From the NCBI RefSeq assembly GCF_001864935.2, contig NZ_CP126267.1, forward strand, positions 3,100,001 to 3,164,000: 64,000 nt of DNA, read 5' to 3'. Each line of letters opens with the position of its first letter. Positions within the stretch are counted from its first letter, which is position 1. Shown here piece by piece: positions 45,116-56,027 of the stretch. The notes below the pieces were generated by a model, which had not been told where the DNA came from, ran no database searches, and saw nothing but the letters and a program-made list of their open reading frames with translations. Source of the stretch: Curtobacterium sp. MCBA15_012 (GTDB lineage Bacteria > Actinomycetota > Actinomycetes > Actinomycetales > Microbacteriaceae). Both the position numbers and the translations under genes were made by a program.

Positions 45116-46810
45116 ATGAACGGACCGCTGATCGTGCAGAGCGACCGCACCGTGCTCCTCGAGGTCGCACACCCCGACGCCGAGGACGCACGGCACGAAC
45201 TCGCGGCCTTCGCCGAGCTCGAACGCGCACCCGAGCACGTGCACACGTACCGCATCACCCGCCTCGGGCTCTGGAACGCACGGGCCGCCGGGCACGACGC
45301 CGAGTCGATGATCGGCACGCTCGAGCGGTTCGCGAAGTTCCCGGTGCCGCAGAGCGTCACGGTCGACATCCGCGACACCGTCTCGCGCTACGGCCGCCTG
45401 GTGATCCGGCGCGAGGAACGCCCCGACGCCCCGGTCATCGCGAACTCCCCGTCCGAGGAACTCGAGCGCCAGCCCGTCCTGCTGCTCACCGCCGAGGACC
45501 CGTCCGTGCTCGCCGAGGTCACCCGGTCGAAGCGCATCAAGCCCCTGCTCGGCGACCAGCGCTCCCCCAACGCGATCGCCCTGCAGCCATGGGCGCGGGG
45601 ACAGGTCAAGCAGGAGCTCGTCAAGCTGGGCTGGCCGGCCGAGGACCTCGCCGGCTACACACCCGGGCAGCCGCACCCGATCGACCTCGACACCGCGTCC
45701 TGGCGCCTCCGGCCCTACCAGGAGCAGGCGGTCGACACCTTCTTCGCTCAGGGGTCCGGCGTCGTCGTGCTGCCCTGTGGCGCCGGCAAGACCCTCGTCG
45801 GTGCCGGCGCGATGGCGACCGTCAAGGCCACCACGCTCATCCTCGTGACGAACACGGTCTCGGCCCGGCAGTGGCGTGACGAGCTGCTCCGCCGGACGAC
45901 CCTGACCGCCGACGACATCGGCGAGTACTCCGGCACCGTCAAGCAGATCCGTCCGGTCACGATCGCGACGTACCAGATCCTCACCGCCCGCCGGAAGGGT
46001 GAGTACACGCACCTGTCGCTCCTCGACGCGCTCGACTGGGGCCTCATCGTGTACGACGAGGTCCACCTGCTCCCCGCCCCCGTGTTCAAGCTCACCGCGG
46101 ACCTGCAGGCGCGCCGCCGCCTGGGGCTCACCGCGACCCTGGTGCGCGAGGACGGACGCGAGAGCGACGTCTTCTCGCTCATCGGGCCGAAGCGGTACGA
46201 CGCCCCGTGGAAGGAGATCGAGGCGCAGGGCTACATCTCCCCCGCCGCCTGCTACGAGGTCCGCATCGACCTGCCCCACAGCGACCGGCTCGAGTACGCG
46301 GCCTCGGGCGACGACGAGCGGTACCGGCTCGCGGCGACGACCCCCGCGAAGACCCCGGTGGTGCGGGAGCTCATCGAGAAGCACCGCGGCGAGCAGATCC
46401 TCGTGATCGGGCAGTACATCGACCAGCTCGACGACCTCGCGGCCTCGCTCGACGCCGCCGAGATCACCGGGTCCACGCCCGTCGACGAGCGGGAGCGGTT
46501 GTTCCAGGCGTTCCGCGAAGGCTCGATCGACGTGCTCGTCGTGTCGAAGGTCGCGAACTTCTCGGTCGACCTGCCCGACGCGACGGTGGCCATCCAGGTG
46601 TCCGGTTCGTTCGGGTCCCGGCAGGAAGAAGCCCAGCGTCTCGGCCGACTCCTCCGCCCGAACAAGGACGGCCTGCCCGCGTCGTTCTACACGCTCGTGA
46701 CGCGGGACACGGTCGACCAGGACTTCGCGCAGAACCGGCAGCGGTTCCTCGCCGAGCAGGGCTACGCGTACACGATCCTCGACGCCGATCAGGTCGCGGC
46801 TGCCGCCTAG
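45116..46810 (+). CDS. DNA repair helicase XPB
   Basis: 564 residues. A 3'-5' SF2 helicase of the XPB/ERCC3 family found in actinobacteria. Damage-recognition-like N-terminus, then Walker A LPCGAGKTLVGA, TNTVSARQWRDELL, DEVH in LIVYDEVHLLPAP, GLTATLVREDG, and C-terminal motifs VSKVANFSVDLPDATVAIQVSG and EAQRLGRLLRP. It likely acts in DNA repair or transcription-coupled processes. 113 bp after its companion gene. Confidence 0.95.
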   Translation: MNGPLIVQSDRTVLLEVAHPDAEDARHELAAFAELERAPEHVHTYRITRLGLWNARAAGHDAESMIGTLERFAKFPVPQSVTVDIRDTVSRYGRLVIRREERPDAPVIANSPSEELERQPVLLLTAEDPSVLAEVTRSKRIKPLLGDQRSPNAIALQPWARGQVKQELVKLGWPAEDLAGYTPGQPHPIDLDTASWRLRPYQEQAVDTFFAQGSGVVVLPCGAGKTLVGAGAMATVKATTLILVTNTVSARQWRDELLRRTTLTADDIGEYSGTVKQIRPVTIATYQILTARRKGEYTHLSLLDALDWGLIVYDEVHLLPAPVFKLTADLQARRRLGLTATLVREDGRESDVFSLIGPKRYDAPWKEIEAQGYISPAACYEVRIDLPHSDRLEYAASGDDERYRLAATTPAKTPVVRELIEKHRGEQILVIGQYIDQLDDLAASLDAAEITGSTPVDERERLFQAFREGSIDVLVVSKVANFSVDLPDATVAIQVSGSFGSRQEEAQRLGRLLRPNKDGLPASFYTLVTRDTVDQDFAQNRQRFLAEQGYAYTILDADQVAAAA

Positions 46811-46865
46811 CCGCCGCACGTGCCGCTCTCAGGAAACCTCTAGGGAACGGTCAGAGGATGGGTGC

Positions 46866-47561
46866 ATGACCGATGGCCCCAAGATCCTGATCGTCGACGA
46901 CGAACCGAACATCCGCGACCTCCTCACGACCTCGTTGCGTTTCGCCGGGTTCGCCGTCCGCGCGGTCGGCAACGGTGCCCAGGCGATCTCGGCGGTGCTC
47001 GAGGAAGAGCCCGACCTGATCATCCTCGACGTCATGCTGCCCGACATGAACGGGTTCGGCGTCACCAAGCGTCTCCGTTCGTCCGGCTACACCTCGCCGA
47101 TCCTCTTCCTCACGGCGAAGGACGACACCGAGGACAAGATCACCGGTCTCACCGTCGGCGGCGACGACTACGTCACGAAGCCGTTCTCGCTCGACGAGAT
47201 CGTCGCGCGCATCAAGGCCATCCTGCGTCGCACCATGAACGACGAGGAAGACGCGATCATCCGCGCCGGCGAGCTCACGATGGACCAGGACACGCACGAG
47301 GTCACGATCGGCGACGCGCAGATCGAGCTGTCGCCCACCGAGTTCAAGCTCCTGCGCTACCTCATGCTCAACCCGAACCGGGTGCTGTCGAAGGCGCAGA
47401 TCCTCGACCACGTGTGGGAGTACGACTTCAACGGCGACGCCGGCATCGTCGAGTCCTACATCTCGTACCTGCGCCGCAAGCTCGACCAGTACTCGAGCGA
47501 GCCGATCATCCAGACCAAGCGTGGGTTCGGCTACATGCTCAAGGCGACGAAGGCTTCGTAG
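46866..47561 (+). CDS. OmpR-family response regulator (MprA/TrcR type)
   Basis: 231 residues. Receiver domain with the acidic pocket VDDEP, phospho-acceptor Asp55 (LIILDVMLPDMNGFG), Thr in LFLTAKDD and Lys in YVTKPFSLDEI; winged-helix DNA-binding domain (IELSPTEFKLLRYLMLNPNRVLSKAQILDHVWEYDFNGDAGIVESYISYLRRKL). The cognate kinase is encoded next. The 55-bp upstream gap has CTCAGG and CAGAGG words that could be an autoregulatory site. Confidence 0.95.
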   Translation: MTDGPKILIVDDEPNIRDLLTTSLRFAGFAVRAVGNGAQAISAVLEEEPDLIILDVMLPDMNGFGVTKRLRSSGYTSPILFLTAKDDTEDKITGLTVGGDDYVTKPFSLDEIVARIKAILRRTMNDEEDAIIRAGELTMDQDTHEVTIGDAQIELSPTEFKLLRYLMLNPNRVLSKAQILDHVWEYDFNGDAGIVESYISYLRRKLDQYSSEPIIQTKRGFGYMLKATKAS

Positions 47562-47577
47562 GCCGCCGTCGTCCTCA

Positions 47578-47611
47578 CGGCGCTCGTCCGGTTTCACCGG
47601 GCGAGCGCCGT
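47578..47611 (+). terminator. Hairpin between response regulator and kinase genes
   Basis: Arms ACGGCGCTCG-CCGGT/ACCGG-CGAGCGCCGT with one mismatch and loop TTC, in the 66-bp intercistronic gap. It may lower kinase expression relative to the regulator or stabilise the upstream mRNA. Confidence 0.6.
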
Positions 47612-47627
47612 CTACCGTTGGGGCAGC

Positions 47628-49328
47628 ATGCACACGCGAATGAGCCGTTGGTGGGACGGGATCTCCCTCCGCACCAAGATCACCGGGATCACGGTGCTCC
47701 TCGTCGCGCTCGGGCTGCTCGTCGCCGGCCTCGGCACCATGACGGTGCTGTCGACCTACCTCATGTCGCAGCTCGACGACAACGTCAAGCAGACGACCGA
47801 GCAGCTCGAGGGCCAGAACATCAGCGACGGCGAGCAGTACTGCAAGCTCTCCGTGGTGCTGTCGCAGAGCGCCTACGTCGCGGCGTACGACTCGTCGGGT
47901 GAGCAGATCTGCCAGACCCGCGCCTCGAGCCGGCCGGACATCCGGTCGCTCGACTTCTCGGCGGCGGCCCGGTCGTCGCAGCGGTTCTCGCTCTACGACA
48001 GCCAGCACGACCACGAGTGGCGTGCCCAGGTCATCCCGGCGTCGCTGCAGAACCAGTCGAGCGGCACCGCCGAGACGGGCTACGTGCTCGTCGCCGTGTC
48101 CAGCGCCGACACCGACCAGACCATCGCCCGGTTCACCGTGATCTTCCTCGGGTTCGGCATCTCGGTGATCCTGCTCGGCGCCATGCTGACCCGGCTCCTC
48201 GTCACGGCGACCTTCGACCCGTTGCGCGACGTCGAGGACACCGCAGCTCGGTTCGCCGCCGGCGACTTCAACCAGCGCCTCGAGGCCGACACCCCGAACA
48301 CCGAGGTCGGCCGCCTGAACCGCTCGCTCAACGCGATGCTCGAACGCATCGACAGCGCCTTCGAGGACCGCGAGCGGACGATCGCGCAGATGCGACGGTT
48401 CGTCGGCGACGCCTCGCACGAGCTCCGCACGCCGCTCGTCTCGCTCCGCGGGTACGCCGAGCTCTACCGGATGGGTGCACTGCGCAAGGAGGAGGACGTC
48501 GCCCAAGCGATGGAGCGCATCGAGAAGGAGGCCCAGCGCATGGGGCTCCTCGTGCAGGACCTCCTCCAGCTCGCCCGGATCGACGAGTCGAAGCCGCTCG
48601 AACTCGGGCCGGTCGACCTCGTCGCGATCGCCCGCGACTCCGCGCTCGACACGATGGCGTCGAACCCCGACCGCGAGATCCAGGTGCTGGTCGAGGACGC
48701 CGTCACGGGGGTCAGCGTGCCGCAGGCCGTCCGCCCGCCGGCGCCGCAGTCCGACACGGGCGAGGTCCCGCCGACCTCCCCGTCCTCGGCGAACACGACA
48801 GGGCCGATCGCGTTCTCGCGGCAGACCCTCGCGCGACTGCGTGCCCGCCGGACCCGCGCGATGGGGGTCGAGGGTGGCGTGCCGTCCGACGACACGTCCC
48901 CGCTTCCGACCGTCGTGCTCCCGGCCCGCCCGCCGATCGTCCTCGCCGAGGAGAACAAGGTGCGGCAGGTCATCACGAACCTGATGGGCAACGCGATGCG
49001 GTTCACCGCGCACGACGACCCGATCGAGATCGGCATCGGCGTGGACGACGACCGTGGCATGGCGCACATCGACGTGATCGACCACGGCGAGGGCATCCCC
49101 CCGCAGCTGCGCGAGAAGATCTTCCAGCGGTTCTGGCGTGCGGACACCTCGCGGGCACGGGACACCGGCGGCTCCGGGCTGGGGCTCGCGATCGTGTCCG
49201 GCATCGTGCAGGCGCACAACGGCTCGGTCGAGGTCTTCGACACCGAGGGCGGCGGCGCGACCTTCCGCGTCTGGCTCCCGCTCATCCCCCGCGACTACAC
49301 GCCCACCCCCGCGCCCGCCGCGGCCTGA
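47628..49328 (+). CDS. Two-component sensor histidine kinase (TrcS/MprB-like)
   Basis: 566 residues. TM1 about 20-44, an extracytoplasmic sensor of about 120 residues with two cysteines (EQYCKLSVVL and EQICQTRAS), TM2 about 167-190, HAMP to 245, HisKA with His264 in DASHELRTPL, and HATPase with N box NLMGNAMRFT, G1 DHGEGIPP and G2 GGSGLGLAIV. An insertion of about 65 residues (366-432, Pro/Ser/Thr/Arg-rich) splits the first strand of the ATPase domain from the N box. It pairs with the regulator encoded upstream. Confidence 0.94.
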   Translation: MHTRMSRWWDGISLRTKITGITVLLVALGLLVAGLGTMTVLSTYLMSQLDDNVKQTTEQLEGQNISDGEQYCKLSVVLSQSAYVAAYDSSGEQICQTRASSRPDIRSLDFSAAARSSQRFSLYDSQHDHEWRAQVIPASLQNQSSGTAETGYVLVAVSSADTDQTIARFTVIFLGFGISVILLGAMLTRLLVTATFDPLRDVEDTAARFAAGDFNQRLEADTPNTEVGRLNRSLNAMLERIDSAFEDRERTIAQMRRFVGDASHELRTPLVSLRGYAELYRMGALRKEEDVAQAMERIEKEAQRMGLLVQDLLQLARIDESKPLELGPVDLVAIARDSALDTMASNPDREIQVLVEDAVTGVSVPQAVRPPAPQSDTGEVPPTSPSSANTTGPIAFSRQTLARLRARRTRAMGVEGGVPSDDTSPLPTVVLPARPPIVLAEENKVRQVITNLMGNAMRFTAHDDPIEIGIGVDDDRGMAHIDVIDHGEGIPPQLREKIFQRFWRADTSRARDTGGSGLGLAIVSGIVQAHNGSVEVFDTEGGGATFRVWLPLIPRDYTPTPAPAAA

Positions 49329-49431
49329 CGCGCACCCCGCCCCCGCACCCGCCCCAACCGCGCCGTCGTCCGCCGGGCCGGATCCGTCACGCTCGTCGCA
49401 CCCGGCCGACAGCTCGTGCGCTGCCGGCGCA

Positions 49432-50325
49432 TCATGCACGGCGTGTCCTGTCCGCTCGTTCGGCGAACGCCAGCCGCAGCCGCTCGAACAGGACCGCCGG
49501 GCGAGCAAGATCGACCGCAGTCGCGTGGATCACGAGCCAGCCGTTCACCGTGAACCCGTTCCGCCGCCGCTGATCGTGCCGGAACGTCTCGCGCTCGCGG
49601 TGGTGGTCGCCGTCGTACTCGAGCGCGATCCGGTACTCGGGCCACGCCATGTCGACCCGCCCGAGGAAGCGTCCCTGGGCGTCGTGCGCGTCGGCGTTCA
49701 GCTCGGGCTCCGGGAACCCGGCATCGACGACCGCCAGGCGGAGGCGGCTCTCCATGGCCGATTCCGAGCCGACCCGGATCCGCTCCAGCGCGGCGCGGGC
49801 GTTCCGCACGCCACGCGCCCCGGGGCGGATCGCCGCTGCGAGGTCATCGAGGGTGGCGAGGCCTCGCTCCCGGCTCACCATGTGGTCGCCGAGCACGACG
49901 AGATCCTCCACGGAGAGCATGCCCGCACACTCGAACCAGGCCTGAGCCGGGCTGCTGGTCGGTCCGTACGCGGTCGCTCGGACGGCCCGCGACGGCGAAC
50001 GGTGTCCGACCACCCCCTGCCGTCGCATCGCGACATCGGCGTCCGACGACACGTGTACCGTCTCGTCCGACGCCATCCGGTGCGGCAACGGCGCACCCCA
50101 GATGCGTGCGGCCGTGACGTGGCTGAACCGCTGTCCCTCGCGCAGCACGACCGAGAGCGCTTCGACACGTCCGACGTCTGCTCCCGCTGGAGCCCGGACG
50201 CCGTGGACCGGCGAGACGAGGTCCTTCCGGCGGAGGCGCTCCGCGCCGATGCCGGCCCGCAGGGCCGCACCGACGGTGAACGCACTCTGGCGGAAGGGAA
50301 CGGGGAGCGGGGTGGGGTTCGGCAT
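49432..50325 (-). CDS. DUF559-type (Vsr-like) nuclease-fold protein
   Basis: 297 residues. The N-terminal half looks like an AbiEi-type antitoxin/transcriptional domain (AALRAGIGAERLRRKDLVSPVHGVRAP, SHVTAARIWGAPLP). The C-terminal 110 residues are the DUF559 endonuclease fold: GSESAMESRLRLAVVDAGFPEPELN, GRVDMAWPEYRIALEYDGDHHRERETFRHDQRRRNGFTVNGWLVIHATA, with the D...EYDG pattern of Vsr-like PD-(D/E)XK. Abundant in Microbacteriaceae; function untested. ATG 50325 chosen, since upstream residues are low complexity. Confidence 0.82.
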   Translation of the reverse strand: MPNPTPLPVPFRQSAFTVGAALRAGIGAERLRRKDLVSPVHGVRAPAGADVGRVEALSVVLREGQRFSHVTAARIWGAPLPHRMASDETVHVSSDADVAMRRQGVVGHRSPSRAVRATAYGPTSSPAQAWFECAGMLSVEDLVVLGDHMVSRERGLATLDDLAAAIRPGARGVRNARAALERIRVGSESAMESRLRLAVVDAGFPEPELNADAHDAQGRFLGRVDMAWPEYRIALEYDGDHHRERETFRHDQRRRNGFTVNGWLVIHATAVDLARPAVLFERLRLAFAERADRTRRA

Positions 50326-50547
50326 GCCGATGATCGTCCGTGGAGCGCCGACAACGCCGACCATCCCGAGCCGGGACTGTGGAGGAGGGCGCACCGCGGG
50401 CCTCCTGTGGGGGAAGAACCCGGAGCACTGGGCGAGCGGGACATGCCGCACGTGCGGCGCGGTCCGGGCGCGACTCGTCGCACCGGAGCGTCGAACGTGA
50501 CGAAGACGGCTCGCTCGCGCCCCGCCCCGCGCCCCCGACCCCCGCAC

Positions 50548-50588
50548 ACAGAAGGGCCCCGCACGCGCAGCGTGCGGGGCCCTTCTGT
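50548..50588. terminator. Strong terminator after groEL
   Basis: Perfect 19-bp stem, arms ACAGAAGGGCCCCGCACGC and its complement with loop GCA, right after the groEL stop codon. Confidence 0.93.
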
Positions 50589-50596
50589 CGGACGGA

Positions 50597-52670
<2,074 letters not shown>

Positions 52671-52862
52671 GATCTCTTGCTCCCTGGTGGTGCCGGTGCG
52701 AACGACGGGTCGTCGTTGTTGCGGACGACGAGCCGTCGTCTGGCGATGACTCTTGCGGAAGCCACGCACCAGGGCAAGAGGTGTGACGCTCTTCCGCCTC
52801 GATTCACCCAGAACGCAACGCGCCGGAAACACGGCGGTCACGAACCGGGCCGTCGGGGCCGC

Positions 52863-53453
52863 TCAGCCGCGGTAGTCGGCACCCAGGACGACGGACACCC
52901 CGGCGTTCGGGAACGCGTCGGACTGCTGCACCGCGGTCACCCCGAGCGTCTTCGCGATGCCGCGTGCCACCGCGGCCTGCGACTCCTCCTGGTAGTAGAC
53001 GATCGTCGACGCCGTGCCGGTCGTGCCGGCGTCACCCGTCGAGGCGACCTTCCACCCGGCGCCCCGCAGCGCCGTGGCACCGCGGGCCGCGAGACCGCCG
53101 GTCGACGTGCCGTTCAGGACGACGACCTTGGTCGTCCCCTGTGCGGCGGGCTCCGCGGCCTCGGGCTCCTGGGAGGCGGACTCCGAGGGCGACTCGGACG
53201 GCGACGCCTCCGAGCTCGCGGGGGCGGAGGACGACGCGGCCGGGGCCGGCGACGAGGTCGAGCCGCCGAAGGAGTAGCTGCCGTTCACGAGCGCGAGCGC
53301 CAGCACCCCGAGGAGCACGAGCACGCCGGTCGCGAGCGCCGCCCACGCGAAGGCGATCCACCCGCGTCCACGTCGCTGGGCGCCGCGGTGGGCGCCGACA
53401 CGGGGTCCGTCGTGGACCTCGTCGAAGCGGTCTCGCGGGAATCTCTGGCTCAT
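52863..53453 (-). CDS. LytR_C-domain membrane protein
   Basis: 196 residues. A basic cytoplasmic N-terminus (32 residues), one membrane helix (about 33-57, AFAWAALATGVLVLLGVLALALVNG), a Ser/Pro/Glu linker and a C-terminal LytR_C domain (TTKVVVLNGTSTGGLAARGATALRGAGWKV, TTGTASTIVYYQEESQAAVARGIAKTL, GVSVVLGADY). It is outside the cytoplasm and probably linked to wall-polymer attachment. Its start overlaps the DUF3263 stop (ATGA). Confidence 0.9.
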   Translation of the reverse strand: MSQRFPRDRFDEVHDGPRVGAHRGAQRRGRGWIAFAWAALATGVLVLLGVLALALVNGSYSFGGSTSSPAPAASSSAPASSEASPSESPSESASQEPEAAEPAAQGTTKVVVLNGTSTGGLAARGATALRGAGWKVASTGDAGTTGTASTIVYYQEESQAAVARGIAKTLGVTAVQQSDAFPNAGVSVVLGADYRG

Positions 53454-53749
53454 CGTTCCTCTTCACGGGGATCGGGCGTCGTGGCGGCGGCGACGAAGGA
53501 CCGCGTGGCCCGCGCACGGGTGCGCGCGTGCCGGAGCCGCTGCAGGCGTCCGACCAGCTGCGGGTCGTACGCGAGGGCTGCGGGGTGGTCGATCACGCGG
53601 TTGAGCACCTGGTAGTAGCGCGCCGGCGACATGTCGAACTCGACCCGGATCTCCGCTTCCTTCGTGCGGTCGTGCCGTGCCCGGTCGTGCTCGAACGCGA
53701 GCACGTGCTTGTCGAGCTCGCTGAGCTCGTCGGCGGGGAGGGCGGTCAC
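53450..53749 (-). CDS. DUF3263-family protein
   Basis: 99 residues. LSELDKHVLAFEHDRARHDRTKEAEIRVEFDMSPARYYQVLNRVIDHPAALAYDPQLVGRLQRLRHARTRAR matches DUF3263, a small helical helix-turn-helix-like actinobacterial family of unknown role, normally coupled to LytR_C proteins as here. GTG 53749 has GGAAG 4 nt upstream; ATG 53788 (112 residues) is an alternative. Confidence 0.9.
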   Translation of the reverse strand: MTALPADELSELDKHVLAFEHDRARHDRTKEAEIRVEFDMSPARYYQVLNRVIDHPAALAYDPQLVGRLQRLRHARTRARATRSFVAAATTPDPREEER

Positions 53750-53847
53750 GGCACTTCCGATCACGGTCGGGCAACGGGTCTCGCACATCGTAGGGGTGAC
53801 CGGCGCGCCGACCCTGGCACCACCCTGGACTGTCGCGGAGGCTGCGT

Positions 53848-54900
53848 TCAGGCACCGGGTGGGCGGAACCACCGCACGCGGACGCCGAACGGGTCGGAGA
53901 CACCCAGCGCGACGCCGTCGAGCGAGAGGGTCGCGAAGGCGTCGGGGTCCTCCGGGTCGACGTCGTGCGGCAGCGTCGCCGCCACCCCGTCGAGGATCCC
54001 GGTGCGTTCGAGCGTCACCCAGTGCACGCCGCGCTCCCGGAGGCGGTCGACCACCCGCTGCCGACCCGCGCCCGGGACGTACACGAGGGTCCCGGTGGTC
54101 AGCACCACCGGTTCACAGCCGTCCGGCAGGGCGTCCAGTGCGCGGTCCAGGTCACCGGGCAGCGTGCCCCGGACCCGGACGGGAGGCACGGCGAGCGCCG
54201 CGCGGGCCGCCTCGCGCATCAGGGCGGTCCGGTCCGTCGCCTCGGGCGGGACGGCCTCGACGAGCCGGTCGAACGCGTGCGGCTCCGCGAGGTCGATCGG
54301 GTTCGGGTCGAGTGCGACCCGTGCGCCGATGCGGATCGGGGTCGACCGCGGGGCGGGCACGGCACCGGAGACCGTCACGGTGAGGTGCACCGCGGGGTCG
54401 GCGACGGCGGTGTGCACCCGGACCGGTGCGCCCGGCTCCCCCGCACCGTCCAGGACGCGGTGGTCGAGCGTGACGCGGTCCGGGATCGAGCACAGGCCCG
54501 CCGCGGCCCCCGCGTCGACGAGCCCGAGCGGTCGCGCGGACGCGGCGGCGAGCGCCTGGAGGACCGGGACGACGGGACCGAGCCGCCGCGGGTCGTTGGC
54601 CTGCACCGTGGCGGTGGTGAGGGCCGCGACGAACGCGTGGCGTGCCTCCCGTCCGATCGCGCGCAGCGCACCGGGGTCCGACGGGTCGGCGCCGAGCCGC
54701 CGCGCGACCGCGAAGACGAGCTCCGGCTGCCGCTGCTGCGGCGGGACCGCGTCGAGCAGCGCGACGAGCGCGTCGTCCACCGACCGCGCCCAGGCGGCGT
54801 AGGACGGCGAGGTGCCAGCGATCCGGTCGGCGTACGCGGCGAACCGCTCGCGGGTGCCCGTGCTGCTGCTCGTGCCGGTGCTGCTGCTGGTCCCGTTCAC
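53848..54900 (-). CDS. DUF2332-family protein
   Basis: 350 residues. After a Ser/Thr-rich start, RERFAAYADRIAGTSPSYAAWARSVDDALVALLDAVPPQQRQPELVFAVARRLGA and VQANDPRRLGPVVPVLQALAAASARPLGLVDAGAAAGLC fit DUF2332, likely a Rossmann-like methyltransferase-fold protein; function unknown. GTG 54900 overlaps the GNAT gene stop (GTGA). Confidence 0.85.
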   Translation of the reverse strand: MNGTSSSTGTSSSTGTRERFAAYADRIAGTSPSYAAWARSVDDALVALLDAVPPQQRQPELVFAVARRLGADPSDPGALRAIGREARHAFVAALTTATVQANDPRRLGPVVPVLQALAAASARPLGLVDAGAAAGLCSIPDRVTLDHRVLDGAGEPGAPVRVHTAVADPAVHLTVTVSGAVPAPRSTPIRIGARVALDPNPIDLAEPHAFDRLVEAVPPEATDRTALMREAARAALAVPPVRVRGTLPGDLDRALDALPDGCEPVVLTTGTLVYVPGAGRQRVVDRLRERGVHWVTLERTGILDGVAATLPHDVDPEDPDAFATLSLDGVALGVSDPFGVRVRWFRPPGA

Positions 54901-55379
54901 GGGCGGTGCATCCCGACGTGGCGGATGCCGGCCTCGTCGTAGGGCGTCCCGAACCGACGGAAACCGTGCCGCTCGTAGAGACCGGCCACGTACTCCTGGG
55001 CGTGCAGCACGAACGGTTCGTGCCCGTGCTCGGCGAGGACCGCGGCCACCAGGCTGCCCGCGATGCCCCGACCGCGGTGGTCGGGGTGCGTGGCGACGCG
55101 GCCGATCACCCACGCGGGCGGAGCCGACCCGGCCGGGTGCTGCTCGTCGGCCGCGGGCCGGACCAGGCGGAGGTAGCCGACCACCTCGTGCCCCTCCGCA
55201 CCGGTGTCCGCTCCGAACCACCAGTGCTCGGTGTCCGCAGCGCGGTCACGCCCGTCGAGGTCCTCGGCGGTGACCCGCTGCTCGAGCGCGAAGACCCGGT
55301 TCCGGAGCCGCACGATCCCGTACAGTTCGTCCGTCGTCAGGCGGCTCCAGTGGGCGCGGCGTACGGAATGCTCGGACAC
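54897..55379 (-). CDS. ElaA-like GNAT acetyltransferase
   Basis: 160 residues. LTTDELYGIVRLRNRVFALEQRVTAEDLDGRDR is the ElaA N-terminal motif; WVIGRVATHPDHRGRGIAGSLVAAVLAEHG supplies the acetyl-CoA pyrophosphate loop (RGRGIA) and FVLHAQEYVAGLYERHGFRRFG the C-terminal part. Substrate unknown. GTG 55379; coupled to the DUF2332 gene downstream and divergent from msrB. Confidence 0.9.
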   Translation of the reverse strand: MSEHSVRRAHWSRLTTDELYGIVRLRNRVFALEQRVTAEDLDGRDRAADTEHWWFGADTGAEGHEVVGYLRLVRPAADEQHPAGSAPPAWVIGRVATHPDHRGRGIAGSLVAAVLAEHGHEPFVLHAQEYVAGLYERHGFRRFGTPYDEAGIRHVGMHRP

Positions 55380-55442
55380 CGTCGCGAGTTTACTGAGGTG
55401 GTCGCCAGGACCCACGACGGCGACCGGAACGAGGAGGAACAC

Positions 55443-55844
55443 ATGGCGTACAACGTCGACAAGTCCGATGCCCAGTGGCGCGAGGAGCTCTCCCCGGACC
55501 AGTACGCCGTCCTCCGGCAGGCCGGGACCGAGCGTCCGTGGACGGGCGAGCTGCTCGACGAGGAGCGCGCCGGCGTCTACACGTGTGCGGCGTGCGGCGC
55601 GGAGCTGTTCCAGAGCGGCACGAAGTTCGACTCCGGCTGCGGCTGGCCGTCGTTCTACGAGTCGGTCCGCCCGGAGGCCGTGCAGCTCATCGAGGACAAG
55701 TCCCTCGGCATGGTCCGCACCGAGGTGCGCTGCGCGAACTGCGGCGGCCACCTGGGTCACGTCTTCGCGGACGGCTTCGGCACCCCGACCGGTGACCGCT
55801 ACTGCATGAACTCGATCTCGCTGAACTTCTCGGCTGCGGAGTGA
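55443..55844 (+). CDS. msrB: Peptide-methionine (R)-S-oxide reductase
   Basis: 133 residues. Repairs methionine-R-sulfoxide with thioredoxin-type reductant. Zinc site from CAACGAELF and CANCGGHLGH (two CxxC), RHxN-type GDRYCMNSISLNF with the catalytic Cys, and SGCGWPSFYESV are all present. ATG 55443 follows GAGGAGGAACAC. Single gene. Confidence 0.97.
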   Translation: MAYNVDKSDAQWREELSPDQYAVLRQAGTERPWTGELLDEERAGVYTCAACGAELFQSGTKFDSGCGWPSFYESVRPEAVQLIEDKSLGMVRTEVRCANCGGHLGHVFADGFGTPTGDRYCMNSISLNFSAAE

Positions 55845-55877
55845 CCCCGGACGTGCCCCGGTAGAGTGGGCCCGTCA

Positions 55878-55950
55878 GCCGGCATGGCGCAATTGGTAGC
55901 GCACCGTACTTGTAATACGGGGGTTGTCGGTTCAAGTCCGACTGTCGGCT
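55878..55950 (+). tRNA. tRNA-Thr(TGT), prophage integration site
   Basis: Begins GCCGGCATGGCGCAATTGG and ends CTGTCGGCT. Acceptor stem GCCGGCA/TGTCGGC pairs with one G-T; the anticodon stem CCGTA/TACGG encloses CTTGTAA, giving anticodon TGT (codon ACA). CCA is not encoded. The integrase gene lies 78 bp beyond its 3' end, so the 3' half is the likely attachment core. Confidence 0.95.
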
Positions 55951-55965
55951 CGAAAATCCCAGATC

Positions 55966-56000
55966 AGGCCCCGGTTTGCTTCGGCAGACCGGGGCCTTTT
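55966..56000 (+). terminator. Intrinsic terminator after tRNA-Thr
   Basis: Arms AGGCCCCGGT/ACCGGGGCCT with inner TGC/GCA and a TTCG-type loop, followed by TTTT. It can stop tRNA-Thr transcription and, on the other strand, that of the integrase. Confidence 0.9.
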
Positions 56001-56027
56001 CGTCGTCTGGGGCACGAATACCGACCG

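Noticed and set aside
46820..46865. MprA box upstream of the response regulator
   Set aside because: Only loose CTCAGG/CAGAGG words are seen; too weak to list as an operator.
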